From NCBI GenBank assembly GCA_001414485.1, contig LLEY01000021.1, positions 62,001 through 126,000 on the forward strand: DNA of 64,000 nucleotides, in the 5' to 3' direction. The translations under genes were made by a program, and so were the position numbers. Positions 11,784-22,800 of this stretch are shown in pieces (positions within the stretch are counted from its first letter, which is position 1; each line of letters begins with the position of its first letter). The notes beneath the pieces were generated by a model. It did not search any database and was not told the origin of the DNA. It worked only from the letters and a program-made list of their open reading frames with translations. The DNA comes from Calycina herbarum (lineage: Eukaryota; Ascomycota; Leotiomycetes; Helotiales; Pezizellaceae).

Positions 11784-12211
11784 GTAGGTTACCTACGAAT
11801 AGAGGCTGTCATTACTGTTAAAATCACATCCACTATTCGTAGGTCACCTACAAATAGCCACTTATAACAGAACTCATCCATGAGATAGATATGTTTTTCG
11901 AGAAAGCCAAACTTTCTTTTCTTCAAGTAAATTAGACTGTAATCGTGGGTTATTTATACACTACATCTTGAACATTATTTTCTAGTTAGGAATCGTTGAG
12001 TTGGCCGTGGCTTACTGGCGAGCAACTCGTAGCTTACTCGCAAATCACGTATGGCTTACTCAAGAGTTGAGGGATGGCTTACTGGCGAGTAACTCATGGC
12101 TTACTTGCCAGATAATTGAAATTCAAAAACTTTCTTACTATTCCTGGGTTACCTAGGATAGGAATAGCAACTCGTTTTATTTATTACTATTCATGGGTTA
12201 CCTGGGAATAG
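11784..12211. repeat. Four dispersed copies of a palindromic TAGGTNACCTA motif
   Basis: Copies lie at 11784-11802 (right half only), 11833-11857, 12138-12167 and 12187-12211. The shared design is CTATTC, two or three variable bases, GGGT or AGGT, then ACCTR and GAATAG in inverted orientation, so each copy can fold on itself. The best copy is 25 bp with near-perfect dyad symmetry. Confidence 0.6.
12007..12112 (+). repeat. Short direct repeats around GGCTTACT
   Basis: Five variants of (G/A)GCTTACT followed by GGCGAG, CGCAA, CAAG or TGCCAG occur within 106 bp, with AACTC or AGTTG between them. They read as an imperfect tandem array with period near 20-30 bp. Confidence 0.55.
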
Positions 12212-13515
12212 AGTGATATATTTGGCGATTTGTGATAGAAAAAAACCCCCAGGAGAGAAAGAGGAGTAATTGTGCTGAATTAATTCTAAGTTTTCGAATT
12301 GGTGAAAGAAGGTCAAACGACATATCCCAGCCTTTTCGAGAATTTAGTTAAGAGTTCTTTCTCTTCAGACTCTTTCAGCATTTAAATACACTAACCACTA
12401 CAAAATTTCCAGGTAGAAAACTAGTAGTTTTAAACTACCTCGGAAGTCCCAATTATCTTAAAAACCCGATTGCATTATTTTCATGCAATGAATAGATTGT
12501 CACCCCACCTCCCTTAGGTCTTATTCTTCTTTCTCCCTTCCTTATTTGTGAGATACCATATATCATGAAAATGAGTTCACTTCCACTTACTATTCTCGAG
12601 TCAGAAGTTTGTCAAGAGGAAAATACCAACATCAACCAGCAAGGAATTAGGGAGTTGTCCATATCCCCTTCTCAATCCCATGTACTAGTTTATAATTACT
12701 CCCCGAAGCCCCTAACCTCTCTGGGGTGGCAGACATCTGCAGTGACCCGAAATCACTTCGTAAAATCAATTTGTTTGTACTCTAAATTGAGGACCAAGAC
12801 AATTTTATAATAAAGCGGAGAGTAGCCATCCACAATAGGGATGTTCACCGTGGAACGTTCACGCAAAAATGAGGTAAAATCTAGTAGTTTTCCGTACTCA
12901 CTTTCTTAGAAAATAAGTTCACAAGAAAGTATCAATTATATTGAAGAATTTGCACATTCCTAAAATCGGCTCAAATACTGATGCTAAATCCACTGTAACT
13001 TAATCTTTTCAAGTGTACATCCCAGCATAGATGGAATTATTCATAAGCAGAAATTTTGTTCATTTTATCACATGCTAGCCATGTTAATTATTGAACAGAA
13101 GTGTGGGAAATTGTAAAGTAATTGAAGCGTGAAGGAAGATAAACAATCGAGATTGTGTTGATGAGGTAGAAAAAAGCTTTTCACACCCAATAGTTTTATA
13201 CACCAATAAATCATTTCCAGAATTTTATTTGGTTCTCCGCGAAGACAATTTTCTATTCAAGATACTCAAGACATATGGAAAATGCCTTGGTCGGACAGCA
13301 GAGGAAGAAAACCAGAGACGAACACCAAACTCATTCCGAATCAAGACGCAAGAATTAATAAAACTTTACATTCTTGACTCTATCACTGCAATTGCGATAC
13401 ATAAATTCTCGATTGACTCACCTCAGCGTCCTGGTGCTAAATAAATATCCTAGAATCGCAGCGACGAGTGTAGAGCTAAATTCAAGCCGGACGAAGAGCG
13501 AACTGCATATCGTAA

Positions 13516-13830
13516 GCACTAGCTCCCCCGATTACCTGGGTTCTCTGTCATAATTCTAGATCGAAGAAGTATCTACGAGCTGGAGCACCAGACTCTTAAG
13601 TTGGACTTTAGCACCGTGAAAACGTTCGAGAACAGATGGACTCTCCTTAGTGACGCGGAAGGCAGACGGTCCGCAAACGGTCAGCATTAGCCCCCCCGAT
13701 CTTCGGAACCTGTCACAATTCCAATTCGGAATACAAACTCTCTAACTTAGAACTAAGCTTGGATTTAGCACTACCCAAACTTCGTACGAGAATTGCGAAT
13801 TGAAACCACAATCCGCGCTCAGCTTAACAT
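13516..13830 (+). repeat. Diverged tandem duplication of about 165 bp
   Basis: The block starting AGCACTAGCTCCCCCGAT at 13516 is matched by AGCATTAGCCCCCCCGAT at 13684. Both continue with similar order: CTGTCA(T/C)AATTC, then GACTTTAGCAC / GGATTTAGCAC, then CGT(T/A)CGAGAA. Most differences are C/T or G/A transitions. No open frame is preserved. Confidence 0.5.
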
Positions 13831-15360
13831 TGTCAAGGGTTAATTAGAAAATTAAGAACCGGAAGGGCAGCATTGAGAATTTCAAGCTTCCAATTCTAAG
13901 GTAGTTGATGAGTCTCAAAAATTGAAATGTTCGTCCGATGACGTTCGTTTAAAACTCAAATGCTGACGCCGTTGCTTTCTTGGTGCGGCTTTAGCTTCAG
14001 GCACCAAACCGTTTTCTGTCAGATTGTTAGTGCATCGGGGAGCCTCAACGGTTGCATTGTGACACCATAACGACCACCCCCCCCAAATTCCGCAATGGAA
14101 CGTTGGTTTTGGGAGCGTAACTTGGGGCTTCACTCACAATTTTAGCCGGTATTGTCCATTATTTGATATTTCAACGGCAAATTGTTCGATTCAAATTTCT
14201 GAAGGATGGAAGGTACTCGTCATATTGCTTCGGGCTCACTTAGGAAGCTCTGGTCTGGGTAGGGGGGTGTTGGATCAAGCCCCCGAAAACGAGTCAGGGT
14301 CGAGACTCGAGAGGCCAGTAGTTCTGCCATCATTAAGGAGCTTGACGATCTTTCTTTCCTTGATTCGTTCCCGGGATCGGGTAGAATGAGAGTGTCCTTT
14401 CCAAGTGATTCTGGAACGGGCGTTGCGTGATTCTCACATCATTAAGATGCTCATCGATTTTTCTTAGCTCATTGATTTCAGTGGAGAGGCTCAGAGTGAT
14501 TGTGAAGGGGGTTGGGGGAATATGGCCGAGCCTGATTGCTCCTTCCATGGGATTTCGTTGGTGACTTTGCATTTTAACTTCAAGGAATCTCAGGTAGGAT
14601 AAAGCAAAAAGAGAGTTGATTTCAAATTAAGAGTTCGTATGAATTTACGTTGATGGGTGAGCTTTTCCACGGACATGACAATTGGAGGTTGACTTCGAAA
14701 GCATACCGAAAATGCGCGAGGTTCAATCCAGATACTCGCTTGAATGGTTCGATTGCGAATTCTGTATTCGTCATAGTAAGAGCACTTGTGTTCGATTCTG
14801 ATTCCAAGAATAAACCGATGGGAACCAAAAGGCATAGAAACCGTTATCAAAAACCAATTGCTAGTGTCGTCACTGCTCAACAGAACGGATTGGGGCAAGG
14901 GTGTCCATCTTTAGCTCCGATGCGTAGACCTCGATCGCCCCTTCTTCGCGCCAGCAGCTCCCTAACGTCTTTTTACAGTCATTATTTATGACCTAGGCGC
15001 GGATCGAGCCTCTAGTCGTATGTTCGCTCGAAAACTACTTGAACTAAGTTGAATTGACTAATAGATGTGTGAGATTGAAGACGATTCTGATAATTCAAAA
15101 TGGGAATAGCTGTTGCATTTCAACCTTTAGCCTGGTGATTGCAATCAGACGCTAACATCCAGGAAACGTTAAAACCGCAGCTTCCCCCCAGTTTCGAGTT
15201 TCTTTTTCTCCCAGACACACACACAAACAACACGCAGCTATACCAGCAACGAATCGACAACGTACCGACAACCAACAATTCCAGCAACCAGCTACCAGCA
15301 ACCGACAATACAACAACAGCCACACAATTAAACAACACCTTACAACATAATAGTATGTAA

Positions 15361-15610
15361 CCTCTCACCTCTTCATACCCCTGTCACATCTCTCATCCAT
15401 CCACACCTCATCCATCCATGCCTCATCTATCCTCACCCTCATCCATCCATGCCTCATCTATCCTCACCCTCATCCATCCTCACCCTCATCCATCCTCATC
15501 GTCATCCCTTCACCTATCTTTACCTTAACCCATCCTCACCTCTACTCATCATTCCCTTCATACATCTTCATCTCCCTCTTCCCTTTCTTCCACACTTCCT
15601 TCTCATCTGC
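15361..15610 (+). repeat. Pyrimidine-rich CATCC tract with a 31-bp tandem unit
   Basis: A 250-bp stretch of C/T with A on the plus strand is built from CATCC/CACC steps. A 31-bp unit beginning ATGCCTCATC is repeated at 15418 and 15449. It lies upstream of the unrecognised gene at 15747. Confidence 0.7.
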
Positions 15611-15635
15611 ACCTTCCCTGTCTCTTCCATTATAT

Positions 15636-15677
15636 CAACAGTCTCGGTTAATCATCATCGGTTAACCGAAACTGTTG
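15636..15677. promoter_or_regulatory. Inverted repeat upstream of the gene at 15747
   Basis: Arms CAACAGTCTCGGTTAA (15636-15651) and TTAACCGAAACTGTTG (15662-15677) are complementary apart from one mismatch. The inner sequence also forms CGGTTAACCG. It sits 70 bp before the ATG. It could be a dimeric regulator site or an mRNA hairpin. No role is shown. Confidence 0.4.
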
Positions 15678-15746
15678 GAACAATGCTTTCAATTGTATCA
15701 ACAAATATGGGACAATCAAATTGAATGACCCAAACTTGTTCATACA

Positions 15747-16543
15747 ATGAGAGAACCAACCTCCTCGTTGTCTGAAAACGTTTGGAACAAGGCAATGCTA
15801 ACTTTGAAGCAGAAAATGGCCGGATTCAACTACTACCAGCTCTCGGACATCGAGCTCTTCAAGAACGCCATCAAAATGTACACCCAAATCGACCAATTCG
15901 GCCTTGAAACTCAAGCCGCAATCGACCACTGCCACGCAATCCTCAACGCTGGTGGCTCCGGACCCGTCTACTTGGCTGAGCGAGATTTTCTCTCCTGCCT
16001 CCACAAATTGGTTAAAGTCCAAGCTAGTGAGATCCATTATTCAGCCATGGGCCACCAACTTCACTACACCCAAAAAGGACGTCACGATTTCCGCGTCCTC
16101 AAGGGGGATAATTTCTTCGAAAATGTCAACATGCGATCGCCGACACTGAAACTGCCACCCCGGAGATGGCCTATATCAATTCCACACGCTCCTCCCTAAT
16201 ATTTTCGCCAACTGCCGCCGAATCTTACCCAACCGGCTCTTCAACTACGACAACCACCGCCAACAGCTCCCGGGCAACGACCCCGGAACAACCTCGACAC
16301 ACCCACGACGAGCGAGCCAAGCTCGTCGGGGGTCTAATGGGATTGACTCTCACCGACTTCGCCCAATACCGGGCTGATACAGAATATTACCAACATATCT
16401 GTACAATCTTGTTCCCCGGAGAGACCCCCGACAACACCACCGATACGCCATCCCTTCTCGCCAAATGGCAAAACGAACTCGACATTGTCCCCTCCCCATA
16501 CGAAGAGGAGGACTTCAATTTCTGTACCAAGCTAGTACATTAG
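15747..16543 (+). pseudogene. Unrecognised gene family, copy 1 (frame-disrupted)
   Basis: An ATG at 15747 opens a frame carrying LETQAAIDHCHAIL and AERDFLSCLHKLVKVQAS. Near 16070-16140 the reading frame has to change, after which DTETATPEMAYI, then THDERAKLVGGLMGLTLTDF and YRADTEYYQ continue to a stop at 16543. No good intron spans the switch, so one or more indels are likely. A second, worse-preserved copy lies on the minus strand at 38307-39192 and shares both blocks. I recognise no domain. The N-terminal half is helical with a repeated (A/G)E-x-D-(F/V)LSCLxKLVK element; the middle is Ser/Thr-rich. Confidence 0.55.
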
Positions 16544-16757
16544 AGATGTGGGTTCAGGTTTCGCCTACGGGTTTCCCTCGAACTGTGACCTAAATGGGCA
16601 CATCGTGGATTCGGGCAGAGGGTTTTGGGTTTTGGGTTTTGGGTCCAGCAATAGCTTCTTGTATACATCCTCGAAGCTTTTATTTCTGGATGGATTTTTT
16701 GGAGTTTTGATTTGACTCGTGCCGTTTTGTATTTCCTTTGGATTGGATTGATGAATA

Positions 16758-16821
16758 ATAGCCGGTTCCCCTTCTCCTGCGCTTTCGCTTGGAGTCGGCG
16801 GAAGCAAGTGCAGGTCGGAAG
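16758..16821 (+). repeat. Left terminal inverted repeat of the 2.44-kb transposon
   Basis: 64 bp, mate at 19137-19200. The block GGAAGCAAGTG-AGG is repeated directly just inside the end (around 16800 and 16817). Confidence 0.88.
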
Positions 16822-16890
16822 CAAGTGTAGGAGTCCGTGCGATTTTACTGGTACTTTATTTTGTATTACTCCTCACCTAAATCTAGGTAC

Positions 16891-19020
16891 CTAATTAATG
16901 TGAACCCTATATAATCTTGGATCTAATAGATTAATAAAATCAGCTTGGTCTGTAATAGAATTAATAGAGGCTATACTCTCTTGATTCGAGGACTTCTTGT
17001 CTTTACTCTCTATTATCTCCTCCTTCCTTTGTATATTACTAAGATTAAGGACTACTTCTTCCTCTTCTCTACCTGGTTCCTCTGGAATAAGATCTCCTTG
17101 AAGTGTCTTGGCCTCTTGTATAGCTTGAAGTAACCTAGGGTAATACTCCTCTTGTAGAGAAGCTTGCTTAAAGATAGTAGGCTCTTTATCTGGCTGGCGG
17201 ATTAGTTTAGTTAACTTAAGAGGTATAAACTCTCCCTGCTTCTTCATCTCTGCTACGCGAGCCTTATAAGCCCTCTTGTCCTTACGAGCTTGTATACTAA
17301 GAGTAAGAAGTCCCTTCTTTACCTTGGTAATAGCTTAAGCAAGGTCCTTCTTTGCCTTCTTAAGAGCCTTATTCTTCCTCTCTATTATAAGGTAATCCTT
17401 CCTTTTATATACGTCTTGTATAATAATCGCTCTGCCCTTGTGAATACTCCTCCTCAAGCCCTTCTTATGCTTTGTATCTTCGTGTATCTTCTCTTATAAG
17501 GTATGATGTTGAACTGTAATAAGGTGGGATTTTTATAGGTTAATACTTACTTGCTTTATCGTACTCTTAAAGAGCTCTACTAAAGGATTAGAAAACTAGG
17601 TAGGATCGTAAGAACTAAGGGCTTATACTTTAGTAGTAGTACTCTATATTTTAGTAGGTCGAGTAAGTAGGAGAGGAGGGAGAGTAATCTCGTCGTTGAT
17701 ATTCGTTTCGTCTACTAAGTGCTTCTTCTTATTATATAACTATATCTTCTTCTCTACTACTTTCTATAAGGGGGGGTATATTCCTATATTTTTAAAGGAG
17801 TTAATAATTATATAAGGCTTCATAGTCTATTCGCAGATCTAGGTTAAGTCGTAGAAGAACGAAGTAACTAAGTACTCGAAGTTAAGAGAGTAGAGGGTAG
17901 CAGTAATAGCTTGCTTATAGTAATGTTTCTATAGCCTAAAGACTCCTACGTTAAGAGGTTAAAGAATATAAGTAAGATGAGAAGGGAAGTAAAAGACCTT
18001 AATATAATACTTATATACCTTAGTCTAGAACTTAGGGACTTAGTAAGATTTATAGCTGTTAAGAAGAAGAATCCTTTAAGGTAAGTCTTTTAATACCCTA
18101 GTTTCCTTAATAAGATAATCAAGATACTTTATTATAATCTTATTATTAATATACCTTATAAGAGAATAATCTATAGTCTCTTTACCTATTAAGTTTGCTG
18201 ATATTTAGTTCTCTATAATCTTCTTTCCTAGTATAATAATAAAGGGAGCTGGTATATACTTCCTATCTACTAAGATAGTCTCTATTATAGTTACTAACTT
18301 CCGATTCTTAAGGCTCGTTATATATATCTCCCTAACTTATAAAGGTATAACAACCTACTTACTTCCTACGTAGCCTACTCGCGTACCCGACTTATCTATA
18401 TTAAGGATATACTTAGGCTTCTAGATCTTATACTTTATAAGCTCTTCTTAGTACTCTACGAACCACTTCTTTACCTCCTCCTTAGTATACAACTCGAGTC
18501 TCTTATATATAATAGGTTTCGTTTTAATCGTATAGAGGTTACAGTTCTACTTTAGCTACTTTATAAACCAGCTCTACGATAAAGCCTCTTATAAAGGACT
18601 TTAAGCCTTTTTTAGGTAACTAATCGTAGTAAAGACTATCTTATAAGTAGCTCTAAGTCTTTGTTCCCACTGCTTATAACAGTACTAACGTATAGCTTCT
18701 TCCTAGGCCTTACTTAACACCTTATTATTACTACTATAAGTATTATATCCGCTATCTTTATTATAAGCCTTCTTCTTCTCCTATCTAGCATACTCTAAAC
18801 AGACTCCTCGTTCACTCGATATATCCTTATAGCTACATAAGGAGACTCTTCCTTGCCTTTACTTCTTGCCTACTCTATTGCCTTATATAAGTCCTCTAAG
18901 TACTCCTCTCTCGTTCGCGTATTAGTAAGGGGTGATTCGGACGGTAGCGGCGGGGACGACGAGCGTATATCTTCTGCTAGAATAGTATCAAGAGGTGGAA
19001 TAAAGCCTTAGGATCTTATA
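16891..19020 (-). pseudogene. RIP-damaged pogo/Fot1 DDE transposase
   Basis: Reading the minus strand through many stops recovers a DDE_1-type transposase. The first catalytic block is NIDKSGTRVG near 18400. The second is LLLNSYKSY near 18060, where the family has LLLDSH. The third is LxPLNVGVF near 17935, where the family has LQPLDVGVF. The last two Asp codons read AAC instead of GAC, a G-to-A change that is C-to-T on the other strand. The C-terminal 118 codons (16891-17247; MKKQGEFIPLK ... QASLQEEYYPRLLQA) remain open. The element cannot encode an active enzyme. Confidence 0.82.
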
Positions 19021-19136
19021 TTACGTTATATACTAAGGGGGGCGATATTATAGTTGCTAGTAACAGTTATAATAGGGTATTCAAGATAGTTTATATATAT
19101 ATTTTTAGGTAAGGCGCTAATCTACAAGTTCCTGTA

Positions 19137-19200
19137 CTTCCGACCTACACTTGCTTCCGCCGACTCCAAGCGAAAGCGCAGGAGAAGGGGAACCGGCTAT
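19137..19200 (-). repeat. Right terminal inverted repeat of the 2.44-kb transposon
   Basis: Reverse complement of 16758-16821 with one C/T difference. It ends at a TA target duplicate. Confidence 0.88.
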
Positions 19201-19894
19201 TATACCTCTGCCCACATACAAAATATGCTTCCAAACTCTGTGATTTGTGATGTCTCCGATGAGAATTGTCTTCCGTCATTGCTTGAGAATGATACAGTAT
19301 TGTTTCGTCATCATCGTGAAGGCTTTCAAGAAGAGTGAGCCGTACTGCCCTATCCTAGTGTGTGAGCGATGCTGAAAATTGCGAATGTGGTCCCTCGTTT
19401 AGTTTATTGACGTCGACGATAGTGAGTCAACAAACGATCGGAGAGCTTTCGTTTCGCGTCAGCGCCACACTAGCCACTATTAGCACGTGAGTGTTTTTCG
19501 AACGTGATTTCGTTCACAATACTAAACACCCTCAATTCCCGTCTCACTAAAGAGCGACTCGATTGATTCCGGCACACCCGTATACCCAGAAGAGGACAGC
19601 TTATTATTTTGGCGCCATGTCTCATCCGCCTGCCAGTATACAGCCTATCGCGGGGGATCTGACAAGTAGGGACGAGGCTCAATGCAACCTCACCCACACC
19701 AATTACAAGCCATGACAAGGCCCCTTTCAGCTCCTGCCTGCCTGTCTGAAGAAATTCTTGGAAGTTCTTAGCTCCTGTTGTCAGAGTCCTCAAGAGGAAC
19801 TCGTGACCTGAGAGCCTCGCAGATACACAATTGGTTCTTGACTGTGTGGGTTCGATACTGTACAAGTCTTGTGCGTGGCATTTAAACACAAGAG
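19201..19894. other. Upstream region of the NLR-like gene
   Basis: No gene. The antisense frame 19470-19973 has no recognisable content. The region holds the 25-bp block at 19468-19492 that recurs at 34122-34146. Confidence 0.4.
19468..19492 (+). repeat. 25-bp block shared with 34122-34146
   Basis: The identical 25 bases (CACTAGCCACTATT ... CACGTGAGT) occur 427 bp upstream of the NLR-like start and 185 bp upstream of the NAD synthetase start, on the same strand. They contain an E-box-like CACGTG. Flanks are also loosely alike (CGCGCCACA before, TTCT/TTTTCG and AACGT after). Confidence 0.75.
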
Positions 19895-22800
19895 ATGGCC
19901 TTAGTAGAGCCAAATCCAACAAGATACTCCGAATGGTCATCCTCGGAATATTCCCAAGGGCCAAACTCGGCAAAGAAGGTCAACCTTGGCGATGGTTCCG
20001 ATGAGTCGCTATTATCCAAAACATGGTGCGAGTTCTCCTGGAAGAGTCCGCATTTTACTGAGAATTTTCTAATTCAGATCCATAGGATCGTTTATGTATG
20101 TCGAACGGGCTGGAATTTCAATCAGGATGCACTGGAATACCCAAATGTTCTCACTCACGAATATGAACCACTTGCGATTTTGGGGGACGACAAGTTGGCA
20201 AACCCGTTTGCGGCCGCCAACAATCTCCTTGATCAAGTCTTGCGTATTCAAAATCATGTTACAGATGTATGTGTTTATGATTTGTTTCGAAGTATCGTCT
20301 TGACCGGTCTAGGAACTTGACAATAGCCCGAGGCCGAGCATAGCTTTCATCTGCGATGATTTAGGTGGGTTGCTAGTAAAGCAGGGAAAACCCGCTCCTT
20401 CTTCATCAACTTTATATTTTGTGACAATTGAAAGGCTCTTGTCATTGCATACCAAGACCCAGAATACTCGTTTGTTTCCCAGCGAATACTTCTACTGGTT
20501 CGTTAACTATAAACTTCCTTATAGCTAGAAAAATATTGCTAAAGTTACCAGGTATTCTTTGGAACCCCGCATCGCGTTGCAGATTCGAGTCGCTGGGTCA
20601 AGCTACTTAGTTCTCTCTTCCCACGTACAGAATCTCTAGAAGTCTTCTCGGAAAGATTTTTGGCGGCTTCCCACTACCTCTTGGATCTTTCGAGCGTATT
20701 CTATTCCATTCATGATAAGTATCAAATTCTAGATTTTTACCAGAAGCAAACAGAAGCTTCTGAGTATCCAATTGTAGGTTAAACACGGCACTCTTTCCGT
20801 GACACTACTTACAAAGCATCTAGGTCATCGAACGATGGGAAGCTACCATTGATAGTGTGTTAGAAGTGCGAATTGGCCGTCCAACCAGCCACGATGATCT
20901 CGGGATATTTCTACTGATGAAATCGAGTCCTGGAACATTTTAAAAACCCTCCTCGTCGACACTTCTACTGAACACGAACGTTCTCCCTTGCGAACATTTT
21001 CAGCGAATCGATATGAAGACATGGGTTCCGGGCCATCTTCTGCTCATGAGGATTCTGACCAAGGCGTCTCGAGTACAGATTCAATGACAAGCTTGTCCCT
21101 CGCTTGGCTTTCGGCTAGGGAGGAATTTCTCTCGTGGAAGGACACCTCGTCTAGAACCAATGTCTTGCTCATTCGGATAGGAAACTGTTTAACCAAAACG
21201 GCCCTTACTAGTTTCATAAAGCAGTCCACCTCCACTGCTCAAAAGCCGATTTTCCTATGCTATGATTTCGGTAGAGATGACGGTCAGTACGGAGATATTC
21301 CACAGCTGTGCCTATATCTCATCTACCGATTATCACTGTCAGTCCTCGAAGAAAACCATGAATTCGAGCTAAAATACCCTTCCCTGCCAGGTTATGTGTG
21401 GACCGACGCGCAGCTGTGGGGCTACTTTCGATGTTTTGTTTCAACCTTTGGCGCCAGTCGACCAATAATTCTCATGCTCAATGGCCTTGAAAAGTGCGAG
21501 CGATCAAGTATGTGGTTTCTAGAAGATCTGGTATTGTTGAATGAAGACCGAGAGCGCAAAATCAAAGTTATCATTACCGACCCATCTTTCGAAATTGAGG
21601 GTATAAAGCTAGATCTTCAAGAGTCACTGCCCAAGGTAGTGGATCCGCCTTCAGTTGTGGACATTTTCATAAAAAGTTCAGCCAGGAAAGACCTCCAAAA
21701 AGAAATCATTCATGCAACTCGGCGGTCTTCCGGGTAGTCTGTATTGGGATCTGACATAATGGTTCACTATTTAGAGTTGTTGGGTATTCAGTGGCTGAAA
21801 ATCCAGCATCACTTGGTGTCTAACACAAATGGTGCGGGAATGGTGACCACGATACTGGAGAAGGTCCCTGCGGAAGATATTGACTTGGCTCGTCGGGTTT
21901 TGATGTGGTTGTGTCTCGGTTATCGGAGTTCGCGTTTAGATGAGTTGGAGGCGATTGTGGGATTTTCTCAGATCCAGGCACCAGGCGGAAATTAACAGCT
22001 GCTGGCTTATGCTCTAGATTTGTTGGATTCGATGCCCGCTTTTACCGAACCAACGGGTAGCGAGAATACCCCCACGAAGCTTCGAGATATAGCGGGTCCG
22101 AAGAAAGTTATTGATGGTCTTAATCACAGCGTGCTGAGTTTGATCAAGATTGGTGGAGATAGAGTACGCTTTGTAGACGACCGCGTGAAAGATGTTCTTA
22201 CTAATGCACAAGCATGGTAAGTAAATTTCAAATTTCTTCCTCTTTTCCCATTCGAACATTAAAAAACCATTCTGACTTTCGAAATTTATAGGGACTGGTA
22301 TTTTCTCGAAGATAGTATAAACACCACAATGTTTCGTCTTTGTGTGTCTTATGTCTCTCAACCAGAATTCATGGAAGCATTCAAAAAATGCGATACAGAG
22401 GCTGATATGAAAGTTCTACGACATGACCGACAAGAATTTGCTTTCTTCGAATACGCTGTGAAGTATTGGCCGCAACACTATATCCAGTCTGTCAAGGCCC
22501 GGTCATCCAATTCGGTTTTTCCCTGCGGGTTTTCTATTGAAGATAACGACGAGTTTTTGTTAGATTTCCTCTCGAGGGATAAAATTGTGAGGAACTGGCA
22601 CAAAATTACTGGGAACTGGAGGACCCGATTCGGAAGCAGCACAAAGCCATGCCGTCACTGAGCCCACTGAATATTTCGTGCTGCTGGGGCTTCTTGAGCC
22701 TCGTGAAGAAACTTACTTCAGTTTTAGCTGGCGCTGGGCTTATGGAGCATGAGCTGGCTTTGGCTCTGAGAATAGCATCACAAAATGGCCATGACAAAGT

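Larger units (their letters stand above)
11187..15360. other. 4-kb AT-rich gene desert with short diverged repeats
   Basis: No gene is supported. Short repeats are listed separately (11784-12211, 12007-12112, 13516-13830). Open frames such as 12565-12810, 13229-13444 and 14650-14991 have no protein-like features. C-runs occur near 13691 and 14080. Confidence 0.5.
16758..19200 (-). mobile_element. Pogo/Fot1-type DNA transposon, complete but decayed (2443 bp)
   Basis: The element has 64-bp terminal inverted repeats (16758-16821 and 19137-19200, one mismatch) starting ATAGCCGGTTCCCC, with TA on both sides (16756-16757 and 19201-19202) as expected for Tc1/mariner-superfamily insertion. The interior is extremely AT/TA-rich except the TIRs and carries a mutated transposase on the minus strand. 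Size and structure fit the Fot1/pogo group of filamentous fungi. Confidence 0.88.

Noticed and set aside
15139..15360. Asn/Thr/Gln-rich 73-codon frame
   Set aside because: Low-complexity translation of an AACA-rich 5' flank; no start context or homology recognised.
19470..19973. 167-codon minus-strand frame before the NLR-like gene
   Set aside because: No motif, overlaps the NLR start antisense.
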